DNA of 38,249 nucleotides from a bacterium (lineage in GTDB: Bacteria; Patescibacteriota; Gracilibacteria; UBA1369; PNNO01): NCBI GenBank assembly GCA_013824265.1, contig PNNO01000003.1, forward strand, positions 76,902 to 115,150, read 5' to 3'. Position 1 is the first letter of the stretch; the number at the start of each line of letters is the position of its first letter. The notes beneath the pieces were generated by a model. That model did not search any database. It saw nothing but the letters and a program-made list of their open reading frames with translations, and had not been told where the DNA came from. The position numbers and the translations under genes were made by a program. This document shows, one piece after another, positions 1-7,706 of the stretch.

Positions 1-444
1 ATCTTCATTGATATTCTTTATATCTGTATAATCAGACGGTTTTTGACTTTGTGAAACTTTATTTTTAAGGTCTATTATTATTCTTTGTGCTGTTTTCTTG
101 CCTATCCCCGGTGTTTTTTCAAGCAGGGCAACGTCTCCGTTTGCTATTGCGTACCTAACGGAAGCCGCTGAATTATTTAGGACCTCAAGTCCTGTTTTTG
201 GTCCAACTCCGGATACCGAAATAAGCTTTTTAAAAAGCTCCAATTCTTCCAGGGTTTGAAATCCATAAAGGCTTATGTCGTCTTCGCGTACGGAAGTGTG
301 AATAAAAAGGCTGATATTGTCTTTCTCTTCAAGTTCGGCAAAAGTGCTGGAAGAAACATTTACCAAATACCCAACACTGCCGGTATTTAAAATTATATTT
401 CCGGTAAGTTTTTTACTTATTGTCCCTTCCAAGAAAGCTATCAT
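1..444 (-). CDS. ruvA: Holliday junction branch migration protein RuvA (3' end cut by window edge)
   Basis: RuvA binds the four-way Holliday junction and loads the RuvB motor during recombinational repair. Translating from the ATG at 444 gives 148 residues open to base 1, beginning MIAFLEGTISKKLTGNIILN, the usual OB-fold start of RuvA. Two helix-hairpin-helix motifs follow: ISVSGVGPKTGLEVL (about residues 80-94) and LEKTPGIGKKTAQRIIIDLK (about 113-132). The family is normally near 190-200 residues, so the C-terminal RuvB-binding domain lies outside the window. It is the last visible gene of the minus-strand run, 27 bases after the HD-domain gene, with no Shine-Dalgarno sequence before the ATG. 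Identity is clear from the motifs. Confidence 0.93.
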   Translation of the reverse strand, partial: MIAFLEGTISKKLTGNIILNTGSVGYLVNVSSSTFAELEEKDNISLFIHTSVREDDISLYGFQTLEELELFKKLISVSGVGPKTGLEVLNNSAASVRYAIANGDVALLEKTPGIGKKTAQRIIIDLKNKVSQSQKPSDYTDIKNINED

Positions 445-471
445 AATTTGAGTGTTTCATTTGCAAACAGA

Positions 472-1038
472 CTATACCATTTTTAAACCCTGCCACCAAT
501 CGGTAAAGTGAGTTTTTTCAAGTTGTTTTAACAATATCTTTGCGCTTTTTGACTTTAGATGTTTTTTTACGTTTGTAATCCATCCTTTTGTTGGATAGCC
601 GATGTCTATATATTCCTTTGCCTGAACGGCTGTTTCGAGCAAGTCCGCTTCGTAAGCAAGCAATCCTTCCGGTGTTTTTTTATCGACCTGTTTGTTCCAG
701 TAATTCTCAATTTTCTTTGCTATCGAAGATGGGAGTTGCTCTATTTGCTCAGCTAAAACCTTCTTTTCGATATCCTCTCTTCCTATGTATCTTTGTGCAA
801 TTTTGTTGTGATCTCCGATTCTGCTTTCCGGGTTATCATGAAAAAGAACTATTGTTGCAACTTTTTCTCCGCTTATTCCTTCCATTTCGCCCAATACAAA
901 CCCTATTATTGCCGCTCTGTATATATGTTCAGCAACCGTGTCAGGCTGTTTTACTCCCGCTGCTTGTGGCCCGTTGTGATAAATCTTCTTGAGCATTCCA
1001 AGCTCAAAGAAATAGTTTATTATACCTTTGTTTGTCAT
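472..1038 (-). CDS. HD-domain phosphohydrolase, HDDC2/YfbR-like
   Basis: A 188-residue protein of the HD superfamily. Probable metal ligands are His38 (AEHIYRAA), His67-Asp68 (LFHDNPESRIGD) and Asp132 (AYEADLLETAVQAKEY). The block HDxxES plus the late acidic EAD motif matches the HDDC2/YfbR group, whose studied members remove the phosphate of deoxynucleoside 5'-monophosphates. That activity is inferred from family and not shown by the sequence. The start overlaps the tgt stop in an ATGA, which indicates translational coupling, and ruvA follows 27 bases downstream. The ATG at 1038 is the natural start because the reading frame is fixed by the overlap. A different small phosphomonoester substrate is possible. 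Confidence 0.8.
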   Translation of the reverse strand: MTNKGIINYFFELGMLKKIYHNGPQAAGVKQPDTVAEHIYRAAIIGFVLGEMEGISGEKVATIVLFHDNPESRIGDHNKIAQRYIGREDIEKKVLAEQIEQLPSSIAKKIENYWNKQVDKKTPEGLLAYEADLLETAVQAKEYIDIGYPTKGWITNVKKHLKSKSAKILLKQLEKTHFTDWWQGLKMV

Positions 1039-2204
1039 GATTTTTTAAAGTAACGTTTAAGAAATTTGTCTTTAAAGTCTGTAAAATCACCATTTTTTAT
1101 ATGAGTTCTTACCTTGCTCATCAAATCCAACAAAAAATGTAGATTATGAATTGTAACAAGCCTCAATCCAAAAGTCTCGTTCTCCATGTAAAGATGTCTC
1201 ACATAACTTGTTGAGTAGTTTTTACACGTATAGCATCCGCAGTTTTTCATTAAAGGATCTGCAATTTCTTTAAAACCACAGTTCTTGAGATTAAATTTCC
1301 CGTCTTTTGTCCAGAACGATCCATGTCTGGCGTTTCTTGTAGCCATAACGCAGTCAAACATATCTATCCCGCGGGAAACTCCTTCAAGCAAGTCTTCCGG
1401 CGTGCCTACACCCATCAAATATCTTGGTTTATCTTCTGGCAAATAGTCCTTAATAACATCCAGAGTATGGTACATCTGCTCTTTTGTTTCTCCGACTGAA
1501 AGGCCTCCTATTGCGATTCCGGGAAGATCCAACTTTGCCATGAATTTTGTAGATTCCACTCGAAGGTCATCATGAATTCCACCCTGTACTATTGGGAATA
1601 ATGCCTGTTTGATTTTCTTTGATTTCTGTAATTTATTATGTTCTTTTTTACATCTTTCAGCCCATTCATGCGTTCTATCCATAGCTTGTTTTGCGTATGC
1701 ATGAGTTGATTCTCCGGGAGCACATTCATCAAACGCCATGATTATGTCCGCTCCAAGGTCGGACTGTATCTGCATAACCTTTTCGGGAGTGAAAAAATGT
1801 TTTGATCCGTCTATGTAAGACCTAAATTCAACTCCATCCTCTTTTATTTTAACAAGTTTTTTATCGGTGTTTTGCATTGGTCTTTTCTCAAGTGCCAGCG
1901 AAAAAACCTGAAACCCTCCGGAGTCGGTAAGTATGGGTCTTTTCCAGTTCATCCACTTATGAAGCCCTCCCATTTTTTTAACCGTTTCACTTCCTGGGCG
2001 CAAATATAAATGATATGTGTTGGCTAAAATTATGTCAGCATTTAAATCAACAAGCTCTTCTGGATTCAAAGTTTTAACCGTTGCTCTTGTGCCAACCGGC
2101 ATAAATGTCGGCAAATGAAGCTTCCCATGAGGAGTCGAAAATTCGCTTACTCTTGCGGAAGTTTTTTTATCTTTTGAAATTATTTTGAATTTGAATTGGT
2201 CCAT
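1035..2204 (-). CDS. tgt: queuine/preQ1 tRNA-ribosyltransferase (tRNA-guanine transglycosylase)
   Basis: Exchanges guanine 34 of tRNAs with GUN anticodons for the queuosine precursor preQ1, or for queuine in salvaging organisms. From the ATG at 2204 the protein is 389 residues, beginning MDQFKFKII. Visible sites: Asp94 in LTDSGGFQVF, GGLSVGE (233-239), nucleophile Asp284 in GIDMFDCVMATRNARHG, and the zinc site Cys322, Cys324, Cys327 and His353. The frame is open back to 2306, but that would run into aroC and add 34 residues unlike the family, so I prefer 2204, eight bases after the aroC stop. It overlaps the HD gene by four bases. No other queuosine gene is in view, so whether the cell makes or salvages the base cannot be said. 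Confidence 0.95.
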   Translation of the reverse strand: MDQFKFKIISKDKKTSARVSEFSTPHGKLHLPTFMPVGTRATVKTLNPEELVDLNADIILANTYHLYLRPGSETVKKMGGLHKWMNWKRPILTDSGGFQVFSLALEKRPMQNTDKKLVKIKEDGVEFRSYIDGSKHFFTPEKVMQIQSDLGADIIMAFDECAPGESTHAYAKQAMDRTHEWAERCKKEHNKLQKSKKIKQALFPIVQGGIHDDLRVESTKFMAKLDLPGIAIGGLSVGETKEQMYHTLDVIKDYLPEDKPRYLMGVGTPEDLLEGVSRGIDMFDCVMATRNARHGSFWTKDGKFNLKNCGFKEIADPLMKNCGCYTCKNYSTSYVRHLYMENETFGLRLVTIHNLHFLLDLMSKVRTHIKNGDFTDFKDKFLKRYFKKS

Positions 2205-2212
2205 AATTGTTT

Positions 2213-3277
2213 TTATTCTTGAATCGCCCTTTGTCTTAACAAGTGGTCTGCAATAATAATCGCGGCCATGCTTTTGACGACAGGAATTACCCTTGGAACG
2301 ATGCAAACATCATGCCTGCCTTCAATTTTAAAATCCACCGTTTTTCCACGTGAATTTACGCTTTTTTGAGTAATTCCTATGCTTGCGGGAGCTTTTACCG
2401 CTATACGCAAAACTATATCTTCTCCGCTTGATATTCCACCAAGAATTCCGCCTGCATTGTTGCTTAAAGTTCTAACTTTTCCATTCCTAATTACATATTC
2501 GTCGTTATTTTCAGATCCTTTCATTAAAGCCGTATCAAACCCTGCTCCTATGGAAATTCCCTTAACCCCCCCGATAGACATTATTGCTTTTGAAAGATCG
2601 GCATCAAGCTTGTCAAAAACGGGTTCTCCAAGTCCTGTTGGTACATTTTTAATTACAATCTCAATTATTCCTCCAATGGAATCGTTTTCTTTTTTTACAG
2701 TCTCTATTAAATTTAACATTTTTACAGTCGCGACTTTGTCCGCGCATTTTAGCTCATTATTTTCAATTTCTTTAGCCTGAAATTTATCAGCTATCACATT
2801 CCCAATTTGGATTGTATGTCCGATTATTAAAATTTTACTTTTTTTAAGCAGTTTATAAGCAACTGCTCCAGCCATTACTCTTGCTACAGTTTCTCTCCCG
2901 GAGGCCCTTCCTCCGCCTCTGTAATCGCGAACTGCGTACTTTTGCTCATATGTGTAGTCCGCATGCCCGGGTCTGTAGATTTCTTTAATATTTGCGTAAT
3001 CTTTAGAACGTGCGTTTTTATTGAATACAACTATGGAAATAGGGGATCCGGTTGTTTTTCCTTCAAACACGCCCGAAAGTATTTCCGCCTTATCTTCTTC
3101 CAGTCGCGTTGTACCGGAAACTCCAACGGGTTTGCGTCTATTTAGCTCTTCCTGTAAATCATTTTCGCTTAAATCGATTCCCGAAGGGCAACCGTCAATT
3201 AAAACACCGAGCGCCTTACCATGAGATTCTCCCCAAGTAGATACCCGAAACAATTTGCCAATGGAATTCCCAGGCAT
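2213..3277 (-). CDS. aroC: chorismate synthase
   Basis: Last step of the shikimate pathway: 5-enolpyruvylshikimate 3-phosphate to chorismate, using reduced FMN. The 354-residue protein has the family signatures STWGESHGKALGV near the N-terminus, GGGRASGRETVARV in the middle and GRHDVCIVPRVIPVV near the C-terminus, and the usual length. It lies 15 bases downstream of rpmE and 8 bases upstream of tgt in the minus-strand run, about 20 kb from the aroF-aroB-aroAK operon, so its expression is tied to gyrA and rpmE rather than to the other shikimate genes. The ATG at 3277 starts MPGNSIGKLFRV, as expected for the family. No clear ribosome binding site precedes it. Confidence 0.96.
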   Translation of the reverse strand: MPGNSIGKLFRVSTWGESHGKALGVLIDGCPSGIDLSENDLQEELNRRKPVGVSGTTRLEEDKAEILSGVFEGKTTGSPISIVVFNKNARSKDYANIKEIYRPGHADYTYEQKYAVRDYRGGGRASGRETVARVMAGAVAYKLLKKSKILIIGHTIQIGNVIADKFQAKEIENNELKCADKVATVKMLNLIETVKKENDSIGGIIEIVIKNVPTGLGEPVFDKLDADLSKAIMSIGGVKGISIGAGFDTALMKGSENNDEYVIRNGKVRTLSNNAGGILGGISSGEDIVLRIAVKAPASIGITQKSVNSRGKTVDFKIEGRHDVCIVPRVIPVVKSMAAIIIADHLLRQRAIQE

Positions 3278-3292
3278 TTAACTTATTTAAGA

Positions 3293-3706
3293 TTAAGCAG
3301 TTTTCGCTTTTTTCACGCTTTTAGCAGCCTTTGGAGTCTTAGTGGCCTTAGCCGCCTTAACTTCCTTAACAACTGCCGTTTTCTTCTTTGCTCCCTTGCT
3401 CTTTAATTCCTTTATGTTCTCAACTGTAAGGTATTTTTCATCACTCTTTCCTTTTTTAGCTTCAGCCTTTAGTTCAGGGTTATTAGCTTCATCCTGTATT
3501 TCTTGAGCTCTCTTCTGTCTTGCCTTGAATTTATCAACGCGTCCGGCAGTATCTACAAGTTTACTTTTTCCTGTGTAAAAAGGATGACATTTGCTACAGA
3601 TATCAGTTGTCTGAGCTTCTTTAGTTGACCCACATATCACTACAGTTCCGCATGCACAGGTGAATGTAGCGTTAGGGTAATACTTTGGGTGTAAATCTTT
3701 TTTCAT
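3293..3706 (-). CDS. rpmE: large ribosomal subunit protein bL31 with long basic tail
   Basis: The first 70 or so residues are bL31 of the zinc-binding type: [11 protein letters not shown], then FTCACGTVV (Cys17, Cys19) and [12 protein letters not shown] (Cys37, Cys40). It sits on the 50S subunit and helps bridge to the 30S. The protein is 137 residues, about twice the usual length. The extra part (about residues 72-137) is rich in Lys and Ala, ending in repeats such as [19 protein letters not shown], and is probably disordered and RNA-binding. Lengthened basic tails on ribosomal proteins are known in several bacterial groups, but I cannot name the origin of this one. It lies 28 bases after the repeat-protein gene and 15 before aroC. 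Confidence 0.93.
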   Translation of the reverse strand: MKKDLHPKYYPNATFTCACGTVVICGSTKEAQTTDICSKCHPFYTGKSKLVDTAGRVDKFKARQKRAQEIQDEANNPELKAEAKKGKSDEKYLTVENIKELKSKGAKKKTAVVKEVKAAKATKTPKAAKSVKKAKTA

Positions 3707-3734
3707 ATTATTGCTTTAACTATTCAATGATTTT

Positions 3735-4958
3735 TTACGCGCGTGAACTATACTTTAAAAATATTATAATTGCAAGGATAATTATGATCCAAATCATAGC
3801 TCCAGACAGATAAAAATCAATGTCTAGAACTTTTATATTAAATGTAGTTTCCCGAATTTCACCTGCATTATCAATTATGACTATGCGTACATCAATATTT
3901 CCTTTTGTGCCAACCATATAATTGAAGTTTGGCCCCGCCTGTGCTTCTTCTCCGACAACCCACTGAATATCCTGAATTGACCCGTCTTCATCAAACGATG
4001 GAGAGGCATCCAAACTTATTTCTCTGTTTAAAAAGGCGAATTTTGTATTTCCATCAACCACAATTGTCGGACCTTTATTGTTGTCATTGCTGTCATATTC
4101 ATCTAAAATCCCGTCATTATCGTCGTCCGTATCCGTATTATCGCCAATCATATCTTTGTCGTAATCACGTGCTTCGTTTTTATCCAAAGGAAAAGCATCT
4201 TCTCCGTCAATAACTCCGTCTTCATCTGTGTCGGGTTTTAATGGGTCAGTCTGCATTTTTGTCTCGCTTTCATCATCAAGCTTATCGTTGTCGTCATCAT
4301 TGTCTTCATTGTCTCCCGTCCCGTCTTTATCAAAATCGCTCCATTCCAAGGGGTTAAAAGGAAATGCATCTTCCGTGTCGAGATGTGAGTCGTTGTCGTC
4401 GTCCGGATCTTCATTGTCTCCAATTCTGTCCCCATCCGTATCAATCCATTCTTTTGAATTTAGCGGAAAAGCATCTTCTTCATCCGAAACTCCGTCGTTG
4501 TCGTCATCGGGATCTTCGGAATCGGTTATTCCGTCGTAGTCGGTGTCTTTAAGGACTGTAACTGTCTTTTTTACCGTATTATTTGAAGGATCATCTCCGT
4601 TGTTATTCCATGGATCAATTGAAACGGTTATTGAATGGGCACCTGCGACATATGGCGTCCAGTCTATAAAAACATCATCTGTCTTATTGGCAAAAACGGA
4701 GACGGTTTGGTCACTTCCTATTTGCTTTCCGGCACTTTCATCATAAAACTGAACCGTCCCAAGCAAATCTTTACTACTTAGGTTTTGTATAGTGGCGTAA
4801 ATTCTAACAGGATTTCCTTCAAGGAATGTGTTTTTCGAAAAATTAACGCTCTCGGCAGATATGCTTAAATCGGCAGTTGACTGGGCAAAAACAGTGCCCA
4901 CAGAGGCGCCGGTTAACATTAGTACGCCCAATAGTGCATGTAAAAATCTGCTTTTCAT
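3735..4958 (-). CDS. surface-anchored protein with thrombospondin type 3 repeats, CARDB-like and PKD-like domains
   Basis: A 407-residue exported protein. Layout: signal peptide at about 1-26 (hydrophobic LLGVLMLTGASVGTVFA); a beta-rich CARDB-like domain at about 27-136; acidic calcium-binding thrombospondin type 3 repeats at about 138-297, with three copies of a DAFP...D.DxDxxGDNxDxDDDND unit; a PKD-like domain at about 300-378 (SLDASPSFDEDGSIQDIQW); one C-terminal membrane helix at about 383-401 (WIIIILAIIIFLKY) with a short basic tail. It probably projects from the cell surface with the tail in the cytoplasm, stiffened by Ca2+. Its location 9 bases after gyrA and before rpmE implies cotranscription with housekeeping genes, which is odd for a surface protein. 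No enzymatic function can be inferred. Confidence 0.85.
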   Translation of the reverse strand: MKSRFLHALLGVLMLTGASVGTVFAQSTADLSISAESVNFSKNTFLEGNPVRIYATIQNLSSKDLLGTVQFYDESAGKQIGSDQTVSVFANKTDDVFIDWTPYVAGAHSITVSIDPWNNNGDDPSNNTVKKTVTVLKDTDYDGITDSEDPDDDNDGVSDEEDAFPLNSKEWIDTDGDRIGDNEDPDDDNDSHLDTEDAFPFNPLEWSDFDKDGTGDNEDNDDDNDKLDDESETKMQTDPLKPDTDEDGVIDGEDAFPLDKNEARDYDKDMIGDNTDTDDDNDGILDEYDSNDNNKGPTIVVDGNTKFAFLNREISLDASPSFDEDGSIQDIQWVVGEEAQAGPNFNYMVGTKGNIDVRIVIIDNAGEIRETTFNIKVLDIDFYLSGAMIWIIIILAIIIFLKYSSRA

Positions 4959-4967
4959 GAGGCGATT

Positions 4968-7544
4968 TTAGAGTAAGCTTGCCTGCTCGGGACTTGTTTC
5001 CTTGGCAGTTTTCTTTGATGGTTCCGTTCCGGCAACTTCAAGCTCTTTGATAATTTCGTCGGTTCTTATAAGAGACAATGTGCTTACATAATCACCTTCT
5101 TTTAATCTCATAAGATATACGCCTTGAGTTGATCGTCCGCGTGTAGGAATATCCTTAATGTTCATTCTTATTATCTGTCCTTTCTTTGATATTAAGATTG
5201 CATCTCCTTCATAGAAGTCGGCCATAACTTTTGCTCCTGCAACTTTACCCGTTTTACTTGTTACATTTGCGGTTTTTACTCCGCTTCCTCCTCTTGTTTG
5301 AAGACGATAACTTGATACTGCTGAATTTTTTCCAAGTCCGTTTTCCATCACCACAAAAAGCGATGCTTCAGGCGTTGTAACAATGTCCATCTCAACGACA
5401 TAATCTTTCTCTTTTAGCTTTATACCTCTAACTCCCATTGATGCGCGGCCCATATCTCTTACGTTTGCTTCTTTAAATCTTATGCTTTTTCCTTCACGCG
5501 TAACAATTATTACTTCATTGCCTTCGGAAACTTCACGTACCCATTCCAAAGAATCGTCTCCTCTCAATTTTATTGCTATAAGTCCGCTTCTTCTTACATT
5601 CTTAAATGATTCCGCATTTGTCTTTTTAATAGTTCCTTTTTTTGTCGTCATTATAAGGTATTTACCCTTAAATTCTTCGTTAACTATTAACATTGCGGTG
5701 ACAACTTCATTTTCGTTAAGCTGAACAAGATTCACCAGAGGTTGTCCCTTAGCCTGTCTGCTTGTATTTGGAATTTCGTAAACAGGTAGTTGGAATACGC
5801 GACCCTGATTCGTGAAGAATAGGGCATTATCATGGTTCTTGGCGTATCTGATTATACTTATTTCGTCCTCGTCTTTTGTTGTTACACCAATAATACCTTT
5901 TCCACCTCTGTGTTGAGCCTTAAAGGTTGATGGTGGAACTCTCTTTATATAGCCTTCTCTTGATACTATAACGATTGTTTGTTCGTTAGGGATAGTATCT
6001 TTCATTGAGAATTTTCCAAGTCCGTGAGGGATTATTTCGGTTCTTCTTTCATCTGCATATTTTTCTTTAATCTCGGCAAGTTCTTCCTTTATTATTTTTA
6101 AAATCTTTTTTGGATCGCCAAGTATGGATTCAAGGGCTGTTATTAACGCAATTTTTTCCTTGTATTCATCCTCGATTTTTTGTCTTTCAAGTCCTGCAAG
6201 TGTCTGCAGTTTCATTTCCAATATAGCTGTAGCCTGTAGGTCTGAAAGCTTGAACTTCTTAACCAATGAGGCATGCGCCAATTCCTTTGTGTCGGATTTT
6301 CTTATTGTTTCTATAACAGCATCAATATTGTCTATTGCGATTCTTAAACCTTCAAGTATGTGCGCTCTTGCTTTCGCGATTTTAAGTTCGTATTCCGTTC
6401 TTTTTGTTATAACTTCTTTTCTGTGGATTATGAAAAACTCAAGCACCTGCTTAAGATTTAGAAGTCTAGGTTGTAATCCATCAACAAGAGCAATCATGTT
6501 CATGTTGAAGTTTGTTTGCATTTGTGTGTATTTGTAGAGCTGATTTAAGATTTTCTTTGGGAAAGATTCTTTTTTAAGCTCAATCACAACTCGTATACCG
6601 TCTTTGTTGGACTCATCTCTTATGTCTGATATTCCAACTATCTTCTTATCTCTTACAAGTTCTGCGATTTTTTCAACAAGTACGGCTTTATTAACCTGAT
6701 AAGGTATCTCGGTTATAATTATTACGAATCTTCCGCTTTTCTTCTCTTCAATTTCGGCTCTTGCTCTCATCGTCATTCCTCCGCGACCTGTTACGTAAGC
6801 TTCTTTTATGGCTTCAGTATCATAAATCTTTCCGGCAGTAGGGAAGTCGGGAGCCTTAATAAACTCCATAAGATCCTCAATTGTTGCTTCAGGATTTTCA
6901 ATAAGATGCATGATTCCATCTATAAGCTCTCCAAGATTGTGTGGAGGTATTGATGTTGCCATACCAACGGCGATACCGGTTGTTCCGTTTAAAAGTAGTT
7001 GAGGTATTTTTGAAGGCAAAACAGAAGGTTCTTTGTGTCTTCCGTCATAGTTGTCTGTCCAAGTAACGGTTTCTTTTTCTATATCTGCTAAAACTTCGTC
7101 GGAAATTCTCTGTAATTTGGCTTCAGTGTAACGCATTGCGGCCGCACTGTCTCCGTCGATAGAACCAAAGTTTCCTTGTCCTCTGATGAGTGGGTATCTA
7201 AGTGAAAATTCTTGCGCCATACGAACCATCGAATCGTAAACCGCACTGTCTCCATGTGGATGATATTTACCAAGAACTTCACCCACTACTGTTGCTGATT
7301 TTCTAAAACCTGCACTGGACCTTAGTCCCATGTCGTGCATGGCGTAAAGAATTCTTCTGTGTACCGGTTTAAGTCCATCTCTTACATCAGGTAGGGCTCT
7401 GGAAATAATTACACTCATGGCATAATCGAGGTACGATTCTTCCATTTCCTGAGTGATGCTTCTTTTGTGTAAGTTCTTAGCGAACGTAATTTGTTCTTCT
7501 TCCGGAATTAGCTCGCCTTGGTCATTGTTTCCCTCTTCAGCCAT
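4968..7544 (-). CDS. gyrA: DNA gyrase subunit A
   Basis: Cuts and rejoins DNA in the A2B2 gyrase that introduces negative supercoils. The 858-residue protein has the breakage-reunion domain with catalytic Tyr139 (AAMRYTEA) and the region [10 protein letters not shown] with Ser100 and Asp104, the residues found in quinolone-sensitive gyrases. The GyrA box is QHRGGKG, close to the canonical QRRGGKG and supporting gyrase over topoisomerase IV, followed by the beta-pinwheel repeats and a short charged tail. The start at 7544 gives [12 protein letters not shown]; the N-terminal acidic extension of about 25 residues is variable in the family. It is first in the minus-strand run and is read from the divergent region shared with the VirB4-like gene. 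gyrB lies separately at 14571. Confidence 0.97.
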   Translation of the reverse strand: MAEEGNNDQGELIPEEEQITFAKNLHKRSITQEMEESYLDYAMSVIISRALPDVRDGLKPVHRRILYAMHDMGLRSSAGFRKSATVVGEVLGKYHPHGDSAVYDSMVRMAQEFSLRYPLIRGQGNFGSIDGDSAAAMRYTEAKLQRISDEVLADIEKETVTWTDNYDGRHKEPSVLPSKIPQLLLNGTTGIAVGMATSIPPHNLGELIDGIMHLIENPEATIEDLMEFIKAPDFPTAGKIYDTEAIKEAYVTGRGGMTMRARAEIEEKKSGRFVIIITEIPYQVNKAVLVEKIAELVRDKKIVGISDIRDESNKDGIRVVIELKKESFPKKILNQLYKYTQMQTNFNMNMIALVDGLQPRLLNLKQVLEFFIIHRKEVITKRTEYELKIAKARAHILEGLRIAIDNIDAVIETIRKSDTKELAHASLVKKFKLSDLQATAILEMKLQTLAGLERQKIEDEYKEKIALITALESILGDPKKILKIIKEELAEIKEKYADERRTEIIPHGLGKFSMKDTIPNEQTIVIVSREGYIKRVPPSTFKAQHRGGKGIIGVTTKDEDEISIIRYAKNHDNALFFTNQGRVFQLPVYEIPNTSRQAKGQPLVNLVQLNENEVVTAMLIVNEEFKGKYLIMTTKKGTIKKTNAESFKNVRRSGLIAIKLRGDDSLEWVREVSEGNEVIIVTREGKSIRFKEANVRDMGRASMGVRGIKLKEKDYVVEMDIVTTPEASLFVVMENGLGKNSAVSSYRLQTRGGSGVKTANVTSKTGKVAGAKVMADFYEGDAILISKKGQIIRMNIKDIPTRGRSTQGVYLMRLKEGDYVSTLSLIRTDEIIKELEVAGTEPSKKTAKETSPEQASLL

Positions 7545-7598
7545 GGTCTAAAAATTAGTAACAGAAATCAAAAGGCTCGTTAACACTAGCCGGTGGAC

Positions 7599-7607
7599 AC
7601 TTTAGCA
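7599..7607 (-). promoter_or_regulatory. probable gyrA promoter (extended -10)
   Basis: Read on the minus strand, TGC followed by TAAAGT forms an extended -10 element (TGnTAnnnT) about 55 bases before the gyrA ATG. I see no good -35 box at the usual distance. The rest of the 7545-7640 interval is AT-rich and shows no Shine-Dalgarno sequence for gyrA. Tentative. Confidence 0.4.
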
Positions 7608-7651
7608 CAAAATTTAATTTAATGCATATGATTTTTTTATTGCGCTCTAGC

Positions 7652-7680
7652 TTGAGAAAAATCTCAAAATTTGCTATACT
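7652..7680 (+). promoter_or_regulatory. promoter of the VirB4-like gene, -35 inside a perfect inverted repeat
   Basis: The -35 box TTGAGA (7652-7657) is separated by 17 bases from the -10 box TATACT (7675-7680), with the ATG at 7707. The -35 hexamer is also the left arm of a perfect 6-4-6 inverted repeat, TTGAGA-AAAA-TCTCAA (7652-7667), which could be an operator. The right arm gives the same hexamer to the opposite strand, but no -10 box fits it there. Confidence 0.75.
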
Positions 7681-7706
7681 ATTAAGACTTTTCTAATTGA
7701 TGAGCT

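Noticed and set aside
588-1053. Plus-strand open frames opposite the HD-domain gene
   Set aside because: They are shadows of the clear minus-strand gene and lack recognisable protein features.
2205-2306. Longer Tgt starting at 2306
   Set aside because: It would overlap aroC by about 90 bases and add 34 residues not expected in the family.
4228-4552. Several open frames inside the thrombospondin-repeat region
   Set aside because: They mirror the repetitive acidic codons of the real gene in other frames and give low-complexity Ser-rich or Met/Thr-rich products.
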